Assembly (NCBI GenBank): GCA_965203365.1
Contig: OZ241878.1
Location: 124,001 to 188,000 of the forward strand
Length of the DNA stretch: 64,000 nucleotides
Direction of reading: 5' to 3'
From: VYFG01 sp965203365
GTDB lineage: Bacteria; Pseudomonadota; Gammaproteobacteria; Arenicellales; Poriferihabitantaceae
Shown here: piece by piece, positions 26,869 to 35,027 of the stretch
Position numbering within the stretch: the first letter of the stretch is position 1
How the letters are laid out: each line of letters opens with the position of its first letter
Notes under the pieces: generated by a model
What the model saw: the letters and a program-made list of their open reading frames with translations, nothing else
Databases searched by the model: none
Told to the model about the DNA's origin: nothing
Made by a program: the position numbers and the translations under genes

Positions 26869-27628
26869 CGATGGTCGTTGAATGAGGGATTTCTTAAGGT
26901 GGATCTTGTTCGCATTGCGGTCTGTGCGGTCGAATCGACATGCTGTCCAACGAACTCCTTGCGACATAGTTTTGGTGGCCGGATTGAAGCGATTGATTCG
27001 TCAGCGTCGGCAGCACGACGGTGTGCCTCAAAGCCCGCCAGTCGTCCGGGTTCGAAGAGCGGGATTCGGTACCGAATCCCGCTAAACTCTCGATCAAAAG
27101 GTGATGGCCGTGGGTTTTGGCATGGGTCAATTGTCGAAGCCGAACTTGCCTAGTAGGGAATCCGCGGTCCCATGAAACGGGACTCTGTCCTTCTGGATGG
27201 CCTTGTCACCGAGTCCAGGTGAATCTCTCGTAGCATTTTGGGGACATCATGCGCTTCAGGCTTCTGTCGGCGGTATGGGCTATTGTTGGAGTGTATCGCC
27301 AACGGGGCTACCAGCGGGGTGCCTGTCATCTTCCACCTCGATAGTCTGGTTTTAGGCCAGCGGTATACCATAAACTGCTGTCTGATCCGTTGAGGCGGAT
27401 CCCTGAAGTCGCAATGGGTTGGCCGATCCATGGGATGATATCGAATGGTGGTTATGGGCCCTGTTTGATGTTCACTTCATGATGGCCATGATGGTTCGAA
27501 GACCATCGTCAATTTGGCAGGCAGGTGGGTTTCGCTTTTTTTCGGACGACGGCGATTTTGTGTTGGGTCACTCTGCATTAGTGGGAGGTGATGTCTTGGT
27601 CAGGATACATTCAATTCGATTGTAGATT
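26869..27628. other. 760-bp region without a supported gene
   Basis: Between the enolase-type gene and the SDR gene. Short frames on both strands lack ribosome sites and recognisable motifs. The one clear structure is the perfect 26-bp palindrome at 27058-27083, listed separately. No RNA gene is recognised. Confidence 0.5.
27058..27083. repeat. Perfect 26-bp palindrome
   Basis: Arms AGCGGGATTCGGT and ACCGAATCCCGCT abut with no spacer, giving a perfect 26-bp dyad. A palindrome without a loop suits a dimeric protein-binding site or a recombination/resolution site better than a terminator, and no T-run follows. It is about 190 bp after the enolase-type gene and 545 bp before the SDR gene. Confidence 0.6.
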
Positions 27629-28384
27629 ATGGGGACACTGTCCGGAAAAACGGCGCTAGTCACTGGAGGGCGTCGGGGTATTGGCCGCGGAATTGTGGAT
27701 GCCTTTTTGGCAGAGGGGGCGCATGTGATGACCTGTGGTCGGGCAAGTCGTCCAGACGACCTGCCGGATGAGGTGATCTGGTGGACTACTGATGTATCCC
27801 GAATCGATTCCGTGGAAGAACTGGCGCTTGGGGTAGATCGGGAATTTGGCTCACTGTCGATCTTGGTGAACAATGCCGGGGTGCAGATCCTGAAGACTGT
27901 CACCGAAACCACAGCGGAAGACTGGGATTCTCTTATGGGGGTGAATGCGTTGGGGGTGTTTCTGACCTGTCGTGCCCTGATTCCCCGGATGCGCCCTCAT
28001 GGTTCCATCATCAATCTCGGCTCGATTTCAGGTCAGGCGGCTGATCCGGGTCTTGCCCTCTACAATGCTTCCAAGGGCTTTGTCCATGCGTTGACCCGCT
28101 CGATCGCTGTGGATCATGGTCCATCAGTCCGGTGCAACGCCATCTGTCCTGGCTGGATCATGACGGAGATGGCCACCGAGGCATTTGCCATAGCCCATGA
28201 TCCCCGGGTGGCCAGGCAAGATGCCTTGGCGCGTCATCCCGCAGGGCGATTTGGGCAGACGGAGGATATTGCCGCCATGGCGGTCTGGTTGGCGTCGGAT
28301 CAGTCATCATTTGCCACCGGACAGTGTTATGTGGTGGATGGCGGGCTCACCGCCGCATCGCCATTGAACCCCGGCCTGTTTTAA
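27629..28384 (+). CDS. Short-chain dehydrogenase/reductase (SDR)
   Basis: A 251-residue classical SDR. The cofactor loop is TGGRRGIGRGI (residues 12-22), NNAGVQ follows, the catalytic Ser is in LGSISGQAAD, and YNASK supplies Tyr and Lys. CPGWIMTEMAT and the C-terminal CYVVDGGLTAA are family standard. Arg after TGG and CGRAS at the end of strand 2 suggest NADP(H). SDRs of this kind act on alcohols, sugars or hydroxy acids; the substrate is open. The gene is monocistronic here, with a long non-coding stretch upstream. Confidence 0.88.
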   Translation: MGTLSGKTALVTGGRRGIGRGIVDAFLAEGAHVMTCGRASRPDDLPDEVIWWTTDVSRIDSVEELALGVDREFGSLSILVNNAGVQILKTVTETTAEDWDSLMGVNALGVFLTCRALIPRMRPHGSIINLGSISGQAADPGLALYNASKGFVHALTRSIAVDHGPSVRCNAICPGWIMTEMATEAFAIAHDPRVARQDALARHPAGRFGQTEDIAAMAVWLASDQSSFATGQCYVVDGGLTAASPLNPGLF

Positions 28385-28483
28385 CTGGTTGAGTGGCAGT
28401 CCAGAGGGTCCTTTTCTCATTCGGGGAGTGACATGGGTACACTGAAAGCCTAACAGGAACGGCCACTTGGAGATTGGCCACCG

Positions 28484-28630
28484 ATGAAACGCACAGTCAC
28501 ACTGATGCTGATCGCCCTGTGTGGTTTGGCTCTTGCTGGCTTGGCGGTGGCTCAAGTGCCCTGTGTAATACCCCCGTCCACCAAATTCAAGTCCTGCGAC
28601 GGATCGGACTGCATGTGGTGTCTGGGGTGA
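28484..28630 (+). CDS. Small secreted Cys-rich peptide precursor
   Basis: A 48-residue frame from ATG 28484. Residues 1-23 are a textbook Sec signal peptide (MKRTVTLMLIALCGLALAG then LAVA, cleavage after AVA). The predicted mature part is only 25 residues, QVPCVIPPS...KSCDGSDCMWCLG, with four cysteines in C-x10-C-x4-C-x2-C spacing. It could be a disulfide-knotted peptide, a metal-binding peptide or a small secreted effector. The final CDGSDCMWC recalls short C-rich peptide tails but I know no family. No strong ribosome site is seen just upstream (only a GGAGATTGG-type stretch). It is isolated between the SDR gene and abiEi. Confidence 0.5.
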   Translation: MKRTVTLMLIALCGLALAGLAVAQVPCVIPPSTKFKSCDGSDCMWCLG

Positions 28631-28797
28631 GGCGAAATGGGATATCGGTCTGCCTCATGGTCTGGCGATGGAGGGGAGGACCGGGAAGCTTCGCCAGTCA
28701 AAAATGCAGAGGAACCATTGGATCATAATCTGACCAGATTATGTTAAAAGACATAATACCATATTTAAAAGTCGGCTGATAGAGCGGATATTCGAAT

Positions 28798-29622
28798 ATG
28801 ATACCTCATCGCACCACCACCTTGGCAAGCTACGTCGAAGAGCTGGCGTCAAGCGGACACACCACCTTCACTCGTGAAGATGCGATGGAGGCCTTGGGGG
28901 TCAGCCACGGGGCGTTCCTGGATGCAGCCGCCAGGCTGAAAAAGCGCGGGCATATCTTCGCGCCACGCCGTGGATTTCATGTCATCACGCCCACGCGGTA
29001 TCTGAAGTGGGGGGCACCGCCGCCAAGCTGGTATATCGACGCTATGATGAAAGATGCGGGACGGCCTTACTACGTTGCGCTCCTCAAGGCGGCGGAACTG
29101 AATGGAGCGGCGCATCAGGCGGTGATGGATTTTCAGGTCATCACTGATCGGCAATGGAAACCCATTCGCGCTGGGCGTTCCAAGCTCGCCTTTTACTTCC
29201 GTAAAGATATGGAAAGCATCGAACAGGGGATTGAGCGAAGAAAGACCGATACCGGTTCAATGCGAATTTCGTCGCCAGCGCTAACTGCAGTGGATCTGGT
29301 GCGCTATCCGCATGCCAGTGGCGGCATCAGCCATGCGGCGAGCGTGCTCCACGAGCTTGTTACCCAGATTGATCCGACGCGTCTCGACGCGCTGGTACCG
29401 AAATTAGAACGGTCCGTCGTTCAGCGCCTCGGCTTTCTGCTCGACTTCTTAGGACAGCAAGAGCTTGCAGCCTGTTTAGAGAGACACCTCCATAGTGGCC
29501 ATGCGCCTTGGGTGGAGCTCGAGCCGCGCGAAGGCGGCGTCATCGCTGCCAGCGAAGAACTAGAACGCAGTTCACGCTGGCACATCATTGTCCGCCGCCC
29601 AATCGAGATCGACAAACAGTGA
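28798..29622 (+). CDS. abiEi: AbiEi-type antitoxin (type IV toxin-antitoxin / abortive infection)
   Basis: A 274-residue AbiEi family protein. The N-terminal winged helix (TFTREDAMEALGVSHGAFLDAAARLKK) binds the operon's promoter in known members; the middle has GRPYYVALLKAAELNGAAH and the C-terminal antitoxin domain has SPALTAVDLVRYPHASGG. In AbiE systems the nucleotidyltransferase toxin is countered by this protein. The stop overlaps the GTG start of abiEii (GTGA), the usual AbiE coupling. An AT-rich stretch with TATTTAAAAGTC-type sequence lies just upstream and probably holds the autoregulated promoter. The toxin partner is truncated, so this antitoxin is probably an orphan that is still intact. 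Confidence 0.9.
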   Translation: MIPHRTTTLASYVEELASSGHTTFTREDAMEALGVSHGAFLDAAARLKKRGHIFAPRRGFHVITPTRYLKWGAPPPSWYIDAMMKDAGRPYYVALLKAAELNGAAHQAVMDFQVITDRQWKPIRAGRSKLAFYFRKDMESIEQGIERRKTDTGSMRISSPALTAVDLVRYPHASGGISHAASVLHELVTQIDPTRLDALVPKLERSVVQRLGFLLDFLGQQELAACLERHLHSGHAPWVELEPREGGVIAASEELERSSRWHIIVRRPIEIDKQ

Positions 29623-29985
29623 TACCCGAGACGGACATCACAGCTTGGAGCGTTATGGCGCCCTGGGCAGAACCGAGGCAGATTGAGCAGGATCTGATCG
29701 TCTCACGCGCACTGGTCGAGATCTTCAACCACGACCTTCTGTGCGCCGAGCTGAGGTTCCGCGGGGGCACTGCGCTCAACAAGATCATCTTCCCGGAACC
29801 TTTGCGGTACTCGGAAGATATCGATCTGGTGAGGACGACCTCAGGCCCAATCGGACCCCTCCTCAATGCGATGCAGGAAGTGCTGGAGCCATGGTTGGGA
29901 CAAGCTAATTATGCCGCCATTTCGGTCGCGGCCAAGCTGCGCTTTCGTATGCCGGATGAGGATGATCCCAAAGCGCAGATCCGGA
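29619..29985 (+). pseudogene. abiEii: AbiEii nucleotidyltransferase toxin, truncated
   Basis: Starting at GTG 29619 inside the abiEi stop, the first about 122 residues match AbiEii/AbiGii toxins: LRFRGGTALNKIIFP carries the GGT(x)L motif and RYSEDIDLV the DxD of the nucleotidyltransferase active site, followed by KLRFRMPDEDDPKAQIR. After this point similarity ends abruptly and the frame runs into reverse-strand transposase sequence. AbiEii is usually close to 300 residues, so the C-terminal half is missing and the toxin is surely inactive. The frame itself stays open to 30389 but the added residues are not AbiEii. Confidence 0.85.
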
Positions 29986-30240
29986 TGAGATCCCGTTTCT
30001 CGAAGCACGAGAACACTCTGAGAAAGCCATTGAGCCGTCGGAACAGACGCTCCTCCTCGTGGTGCCGCTGGGACAGCACCTTGTCGTCCTTCCCGAGAGG
30101 CGCCCGGTTCTTCCCTGGCGAGCACCCCGGGAGTGAACCCGCCCTCCAGAGTCGCTTGACGGGTTTTCCCGCCTTCGTCGGCCCGGTCCATCCCCCGTGC
30201 CGGATGTCCCGAGGGCACCTTCAGTCGATTCAGGTGCCTT
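29985..30240 (-). mobile_element. IS5-type transposase C-terminal relic inside abiEii
   Basis: On the minus strand this stretch reads, in two frames, the end of an IS5/IS1182-like transposase: DEGGKTRQATLEGGFTP in one frame, then KDDKVLSQRHHEEERLFRR and LNGFLRVFSCFEKRDLIRI in the next. The RHHEEERLFRRLNGFLRVF pattern matches the (H/N)xxExLFxRLKxFRRVFxRY(D/E)K signature near the end of IS5-family proteins, which includes the catalytic Glu. The frame change and the missing front two thirds show an old relic. The join with abiEii is near 29985; the right edge is unclear and 30240-30503 holds nothing I can assign. Confidence 0.65.
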
Positions 30241-30503
30241 CACCTTGGTGGGGTATTGTGGACGTGGCGGTGGGAGAACATGAAGGCCACGACGGTTCGA
30301 GTCTCCGCAGCCACCCGATGCAGTTTGGTGTTCCCTTCGCCATCATCAATCCCTTTCCCATTCCACGCCTTGAACGTGTGGATCCTTAAGGTGGCAACGG
30401 GTAGTTGGACTGGCCGGTCGTCTTGCCAGCGAGGCCCATCGTTGTGCGGACTGGGCTAGATCCGTGGGGGTGGGGCTCACTGATTCCAGAAGAAAAAGCA
30501 GAC

Positions 30504-30656
30504 ATGCCCCATGATCTGGATACAGTCGTCGCCCACCTCTATAGTCTCAATGAGCGTCAATTGATCCACGTGTTTGAGATCATTCATGGAGGTTGGGCCG
30601 ACAGCAAGATGCTGGACAGCGTGCTTCGGCATTTCAGGACTCGGAGGCAAGGATGA
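30504..30656 (+). CDS. Small protein preceding the ImmA/IrrE-type gene
   Basis: A 50-residue frame from ATG 30504 whose TGA overlaps the ATG of the next gene (ATGA), a sign of translational coupling. The sequence, MPHDLDTVVAHLYSLNERQ... ending LRHFRTRRQG, is polar and probably all-helical; I do not recognise it. An AGAAGAAAAAGC stretch upstream may act as ribosome site. Its position suggests the first gene of a small toxin-antitoxin-like unit with the XRE/ImmA protein. It could also be the tail of a gene destroyed by the IS relic upstream. Confidence 0.4.
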   Translation: MPHDLDTVVAHLYSLNERQLIHVFEIIHGGWADSKMLDSVLRHFRTRRQG

Positions 30657-31799
30657 TACGTATCCCGGTTAAGCCGGAGGTTTTACGCTGGGCCCGTGAG
30701 CGCTCCGGCAAGGAAATCGACCAATTGGTCCGTATGTTCCCCAAGTACTCGCAGTGGGGAAATGGCGATGCCCGGCCGACACTGAGACAACTCGAAAAAT
30801 TTGCCAATACCACCCGCACAGCAGTGGGCTATTTTTTTCTCCCCTCGCCCCCGGATGAATCGCTTTCGATCCCGGATTTTCGCACGATGAACAATGCTTC
30901 GGTCCAGAGTCCGAGCCTGAACCTGCTCGACACCATTGCCTTGTGTCGACGCAGGCAGAACTGGTATCGGGAGTATGCCTGCCGGGAAGGGCTGGAATCA
31001 CTGCCTTTCGTGGGTTCAGCGCAACTGGGGGACGATGTAGTCGAGACGGCTGCAGCCATCCGCACGGTGATTGACCTTGATCTTGAAGAACGTCGCACCC
31101 TGTCCCGCTGGACCGAGGCACTTAGACGACTTCTGGAGCGGGTGGATAAACTCGGAATACTGGTCATGGTGACTGGGACAGTCGGCAGCAACAATCAACG
31201 CCGACTTGATCCAGCCGAGTTTCGAGGGTTTTCCTTGACTGATGACTTGGCCCCACTGATCTGCATCAATGGTCGTGACACGAAAGCGGCACAGATGTTT
31301 ACCCTGGCACATGAGTTGGTCCACCTTTGGCTTGGTCAATCCGCCCTATCCGACTCACGAATGGATAGGTCGCCTAGCCATGAAATGGAGGTTTGGTGCA
31401 ATCGTGTGGCGGCCGAAATTTTGGTGCCGATCACTGCAATACGCGAGGCATATCCTATCGGGGGTGATCTTTTGGAGACACTTAGTCTGTCTAGCACGAA
31501 ACTTCAAGGTCAGTACGCTGGTTATTCTTCGCCGGATTTATGATGCGGGGAAATTGACCACCAGAGAATTTCACCTCGCCTATGATGCAGAATGGACAAG
31601 GCTGACAGCCCACCGACCGGGAGGCGGTGGTGATTTTTATCGGACACACAACAGTCGACTGGATGATCGTTTCACCCGCGCTGTGGTCTTGAGTACGGTG
31701 GAGGGCAGTACTTCATTCCCGGAGTCATTTCAGTTACTGGGATTTAGGAAGTTAAGCGCTTTTGATGAATTGGCGCGTCGGTTGGGAATTGGCATCTGA
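30653..31799 (+). CDS. XRE/ImmA-IrrE-type metallopeptidase (COG2856), frameshifted
   Basis: The first about 285 codons read a COG2856 protein: an N-terminal XRE-like region (VLRWARERSGKEIDQLVRMF, LRQLEKFANTTRTAVGYFFL) and a zinc peptidase domain with AQMFTLAHELVHLWLG (HELVH at 220-224) and VWCNRVAAEILVP. Near 31480-31500 the frame is lost; the normal C-terminus continues one frame away: KVSTLVILRRIYDAG, GGGGDFYRTHNSRLDDRF and ESFQLLGFRKLSAF, ending at 31799. So the gene spans 30653-31799 with a single-base indel, either a real mutation or a sequence error. Such proteins pair with PIN-type or other partners in toxin-antitoxin or anti-phage roles; no partner follows here. Confidence 0.8.
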
Positions 31800-32103
31800 T
31801 GGCATATTTACGGGACCCGGGGTATCCGGATTCGTGGCTCACTGCGTCGGGGTATCGTGAGGATGCGTCCCAGGCATCCCTATGATTAGGGATGATGATG
31901 GTCACGCCACGGGTCCGTATCGGAGCGGAAACGCAGGCCCGGATGTGTTGTTGCGTGCGGCCATTGGGTTCGTTACCGCAGTTGGTGGTGGCGATTGGGT
32001 CGAGCGGGAAGGTAAGGGCTGTCGCCGATGCCGACTAAGGTTGAACAAAGTAGCGCAGTCACCTGTGTTGACGCGGTCGCGAGCTTTCAGGAGGAACTGC
32101 TGA
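31800..32103. other. 304-bp convergent gap
   Basis: Between the end of the frameshifted metallopeptidase gene (+) and the end of the EamA gene (-). I see no gene, tRNA or clear terminator; a short open frame at 31882-32103 lacks support. Confidence 0.5.
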
Positions 32104-33102
32104 CTAATCGTCCGTTACTTTTCGAGAGAGACGCTCTCGCCATGCCGTCACGATGCCGGCAATACCGATGCAAGCCATTCCGATGATGGCATTGATCGTT
32201 GGCAGCGAATCGAAAATGACTTTTCCCCAGAGTGTCGCGAAGAGCAGATAGCTGAAATCCATTGGGGCCAGCCAACTGCTGTCGGCGGTTTGGTAGGCTC
32301 GGCTGAGACACAGATTGCCGGTCAGATTGAGCACCGAGGTCACGATGGCGAACCCCACGACAACTCCAGCCAGCACCGGCCAGCCAATTGCCACGAAGGG
32401 GGCGGCCTGTTGCCACGTCTCCGATAATGGGAAAAAGCCGAGCACCAAAATACCCAAGGTTCCGGAAATCAGAAAAGCCAGGGCGACGGCAAACACCATG
32501 GCCAGGGTATTTTCATGGCGACAGGCCCGTCGAATGGTGAGGATGTTGACCGCATAGAAGAATCCCGCCAAGATGGGAAGAAACTGGAGTGGGGAAAATC
32601 CGTCTTCCCAGGGAGATAGAACCAGCGTGGCCCCGGCTGCTCCCAGCATCAGGGCGAGCTGACGCCATCTCCCCACGTGCTCTCCGAGCACCGGGCCGGC
32701 CAGCGCTGACACGAACAGTGGATAGGTATACAATCCTGCTGCCATCTGCGTCATGGTCAGAAACGGGGCGGCCGAAAAAAAGCAGAACATGCACAATGTC
32801 ATCAACACCGCGCGCAGATAGACGATACCTGCCCGTCGGGGTTTCAGCAGATGAAGCCCGCCTCCCATGATGGCCAGTCCGGTCGCCAGGCACAGATTGC
32901 CCATTGCCCTTAACGCCTGAAATTGCCAGAACGAGGTCTTCGTCGAGATCAATTTCACCAGGGCATCCTGCAAACCCAGCGCCAACACGCCGATGACCAG
33001 CAACGACAGGGCCGTCAACGGTCTGTCATGGGTCGGATGGGCAAACAAGGAACGGATCATGCCATTGGCTGGGCTGGTTGATAATGGCGGAATTGCCCGC
33101 AA
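32104..33102 (-). CDS. DMT-superfamily (EamA/RhaT) transporter
   Basis: A 332-residue membrane protein with about ten hydrophobic helices in two EamA halves. Recognisable stretches are LGLQDALVKLISTKTSFWQF in the first helix pair and LAGFFYAVNILTIRR at the start of the second half, ending in WRERLSRKVTDD. The GLQDALVK / SFWQ pattern is common in the drug/metabolite exporters of alphaproteobacteria and gammaproteobacteria whose substrates are unknown. It is monocistronic. The protein is unlike the other EamA gene at 13.5 kb beyond the shared fold. The N-terminal 28 residues are polar and a start at the second Met (MIRSLFAHPTH) is possible. Confidence 0.85.
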   Translation of the reverse strand: MRAIPPLSTSPANGMIRSLFAHPTHDRPLTALSLLVIGVLALGLQDALVKLISTKTSFWQFQALRAMGNLCLATGLAIMGGGLHLLKPRRAGIVYLRAVLMTLCMFCFFSAAPFLTMTQMAAGLYTYPLFVSALAGPVLGEHVGRWRQLALMLGAAGATLVLSPWEDGFSPLQFLPILAGFFYAVNILTIRRACRHENTLAMVFAVALAFLISGTLGILVLGFFPLSETWQQAAPFVAIGWPVLAGVVVGFAIVTSVLNLTGNLCLSRAYQTADSSWLAPMDFSYLLFATLWGKVIFDSLPTINAIIGMACIGIAGIVTAWRERLSRKVTDD

Positions 33103-34076
33103 CGGTTATCATTGAGCACTCTAATGCCTTGACTGAAATCTGCTATGTTCATTCGATAGGTCCACTATGGTGCTGTTATACCAAATGTCGCGAGGTCGGA
33201 TAAATGGGGTTCCCCGCCTCGCAAGGTGGCACATTGACGCTGTCAGCGGACGAAAAGGACTACCATACGGCGACACCATGGAACCGCACTGGGCGATTTC
33301 TGTCCAAGTGTCGCTGGACGCCTTCTGGCGTTTTTCCGGCAGCAGAAAATGCCGGTCATTCGCCTTGGGGACCGCTTCGATCATGCCGGTTTTGCCATGA
33401 CCCGATTGACTCACGGCGTGACCAATGAACCTAAGGAGGCTTTCGTCGCAAGCATCGGATTGCCTCCCTTTCCTACTTGGGTGATCGCTCGTGGAGGATG
33501 ACTGGCTGGTCGTTGGGGTTGGCTGATGGATGGTTCGTCTGTTACGCTGGTGGTTCCGGCGAGCGGCTCGATTGACTGCGCCCCTTGGCGACTGATGGGC
33601 CCGATGTTAATGCCGGATGGGGGAGAAAATCACGCAACGTTCATATAATTGGTCGCGGCCGGACATTTTCCGAGGTGAATTTGTTGGCACTGAGCTGAGT
33701 GGACTGGACTGGACTGGATTTCACGTGCACCTGACCGATAGACGTCGGATCTCCGGCTCGGTCTGGTCTCGGCCGTCTGATGGGCGATGGCCGGATATGT
33801 CCGCCCGGCGTCCCAGGGGAGTGAGGCTTCGTCAATTTGTTGGTTTCGGTCGATCAGGAGGTGTTCCTTGTTCTTGCTTGATGTCCCTTTTGTTGGGATT
33901 GCCAGAATATGCCTGTGTCCACTTTCGAGCCCCCCGGCCATGAACTGGACCCTGCACCAAAGGCGCAATTCATTTCGATTCGTCTTGGAGACCCGTCACG
34001 GATCCTACTGGCCTGAGTTGGGTGGCCTGGCGCCACAAGTGGGTCTGTCATCCGAGTCGCCTCGGTTCCCGCCATC
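33103..34076. other. 974-bp region without a supported gene
   Basis: Lies between the EamA gene (-) and the BioC-like gene (+). A short GGACT repeat array (about 33700-33718) is present. Small frames on both strands, including one from ATG 33909 of 34 codons, show no motif or ribosome site. No RNA gene is recognised. Given its length, decayed genes are possible. Confidence 0.5.
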
Positions 34077-34862
34077 ATGATACTGGGCCACCCATCCACG
34101 CCGCCGGCACCGGTTTGTCGGCATATCGCCCGTCGCCGAAGAAAGCTGTTGGGCGGAGAGTATCCTTTGGCATACCTGCATCATCAGGTGCAGAACGAAC
34201 TGAGCAGTCGAATCGAGGATGCGGGCGGGTGGCGTGATGAGGTGCTCTACCTGGGATTTCACGACCCGGCACCCAACGTCCCCGATACCGGTTGTCTCTT
34301 TCTGTCCCCGGTAGAGGGCGATGATCTGTCGACTCTGCAACCGGGTTTCGATCAAGTGGTGATCAATCTGCAGTTGGCCTGGCTGGAACATCAGGTCTGG
34401 CTTGACTGGACTCGAAATCTTCTGCAACCCGGTGGGGCCATCTTATTCAGCAGTTTTGGCCCGGATACTCTGGCCGAGCTGGCTTGTGTGGGTCAAACCG
34501 TGGATACCTTGCCCCATGTCCACGCTTTCACCGATATGCATCATCTGGGGGACGCCATGCTCCAGTCGGGATTTGCTCGAGTGATTGTCGATGCGCAGTG
34601 GCTGGAGGTGGAATATGAGGATGTAGACTTGGTGATGGACGACCTGCGCCAAGAAGGTTTTCACAATGTCGCCCCCGGCCGTCGCAAGACCCTGACGGGA
34701 CGCCGGCGTATGGAGAATTTCAGGCACTGTTTGCAGGCAGATTCGCCGGTCCGTGTCACTTTTGAACTGATCTACGGTTATGCCGAACGCCCGCAGGAGA
34801 AAGCCGAAGCGATTCGGGTGGCACTACCGACCGCTCCTGGGCAATCCACTCATCACACCTGA
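34077..34862 (+). CDS. BioC-like methyltransferase-fold protein lacking the SAM motif
   Basis: A 261-residue protein whose C-terminal two thirds follow the BioC/NDUFAF5 methyltransferase pattern: LQPGFDQVVINLQLAWL, WTRNLLQPGGAILFSSF, GPDTLAELACV, HVHAFTDMHHLGDAML and GRRKTLTGRRRMENF. BioC methylates malonyl-ACP to start biotin synthesis. But the glycine-rich motif I (normally VLDVGCGTG) is replaced by EVLYLGFHDPAPNV, and the N-terminal part is short. SAM binding is therefore doubtful. It may be a degenerate paralogue with a structural or regulatory role. No other biotin gene is near. Confidence 0.75.
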   Translation: MILGHPSTPPAPVCRHIARRRRKLLGGEYPLAYLHHQVQNELSSRIEDAGGWRDEVLYLGFHDPAPNVPDTGCLFLSPVEGDDLSTLQPGFDQVVINLQLAWLEHQVWLDWTRNLLQPGGAILFSSFGPDTLAELACVGQTVDTLPHVHAFTDMHHLGDAMLQSGFARVIVDAQWLEVEYEDVDLVMDDLRQEGFHNVAPGRRKTLTGRRRMENFRHCLQADSPVRVTFELIYGYAERPQEKAEAIRVALPTAPGQSTHHT

Positions 34863-34952
34863 CTCCCCCATCTTTCTCCCCTGATTTTTTCTCTGACGCC
34901 TGACCGAACCGTCCCGCTCATGCTTCCGGGACGGAACCCACGCGAACAGGGG

Positions 34953-34984
34953 TTGACAATAGAGGGGGGGGGGGGGGGTAGACT
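34953..34984 (+). promoter_or_regulatory. Putative sigma-70 promoter with poly-G spacer
   Basis: A perfect -35 hexamer TTGACA (34953-34958) and a -10-like TAGACT (34979-34984, 4 of 6 consensus) flank a 20-nt spacer made mostly of a run of 15 G. A length of 12 G would give the optimal 17-nt spacer. Start of transcription would be near 34991, leaving a leader of about 37 nt before the RTX gene's ribosome site (GGGGGGAGGGG, 35012-35022). Confidence 0.5.
34964..34978 (+). repeat. Homopolymeric G15 tract
   Basis: Fifteen consecutive G. Long G tracts are very prone to slipped-strand mispairing and are the classic basis of phase variation when they lie in a promoter spacer or coding region. Sequencing of such tracts is error-prone, so the true length may differ. 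Confidence 0.9.
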
Positions 34985-35027
34985 TGGTGTTTTCCTGAAA
35001 CAATTTCATCTGGGGGGAGGGGTCATC

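Noticed and set aside
29508..30389. 293-residue plus-strand frame over abiEii
   Set aside because: Only about 122 residues from GTG 29619 match AbiEii; the end reads antisense through an IS5-type relic.
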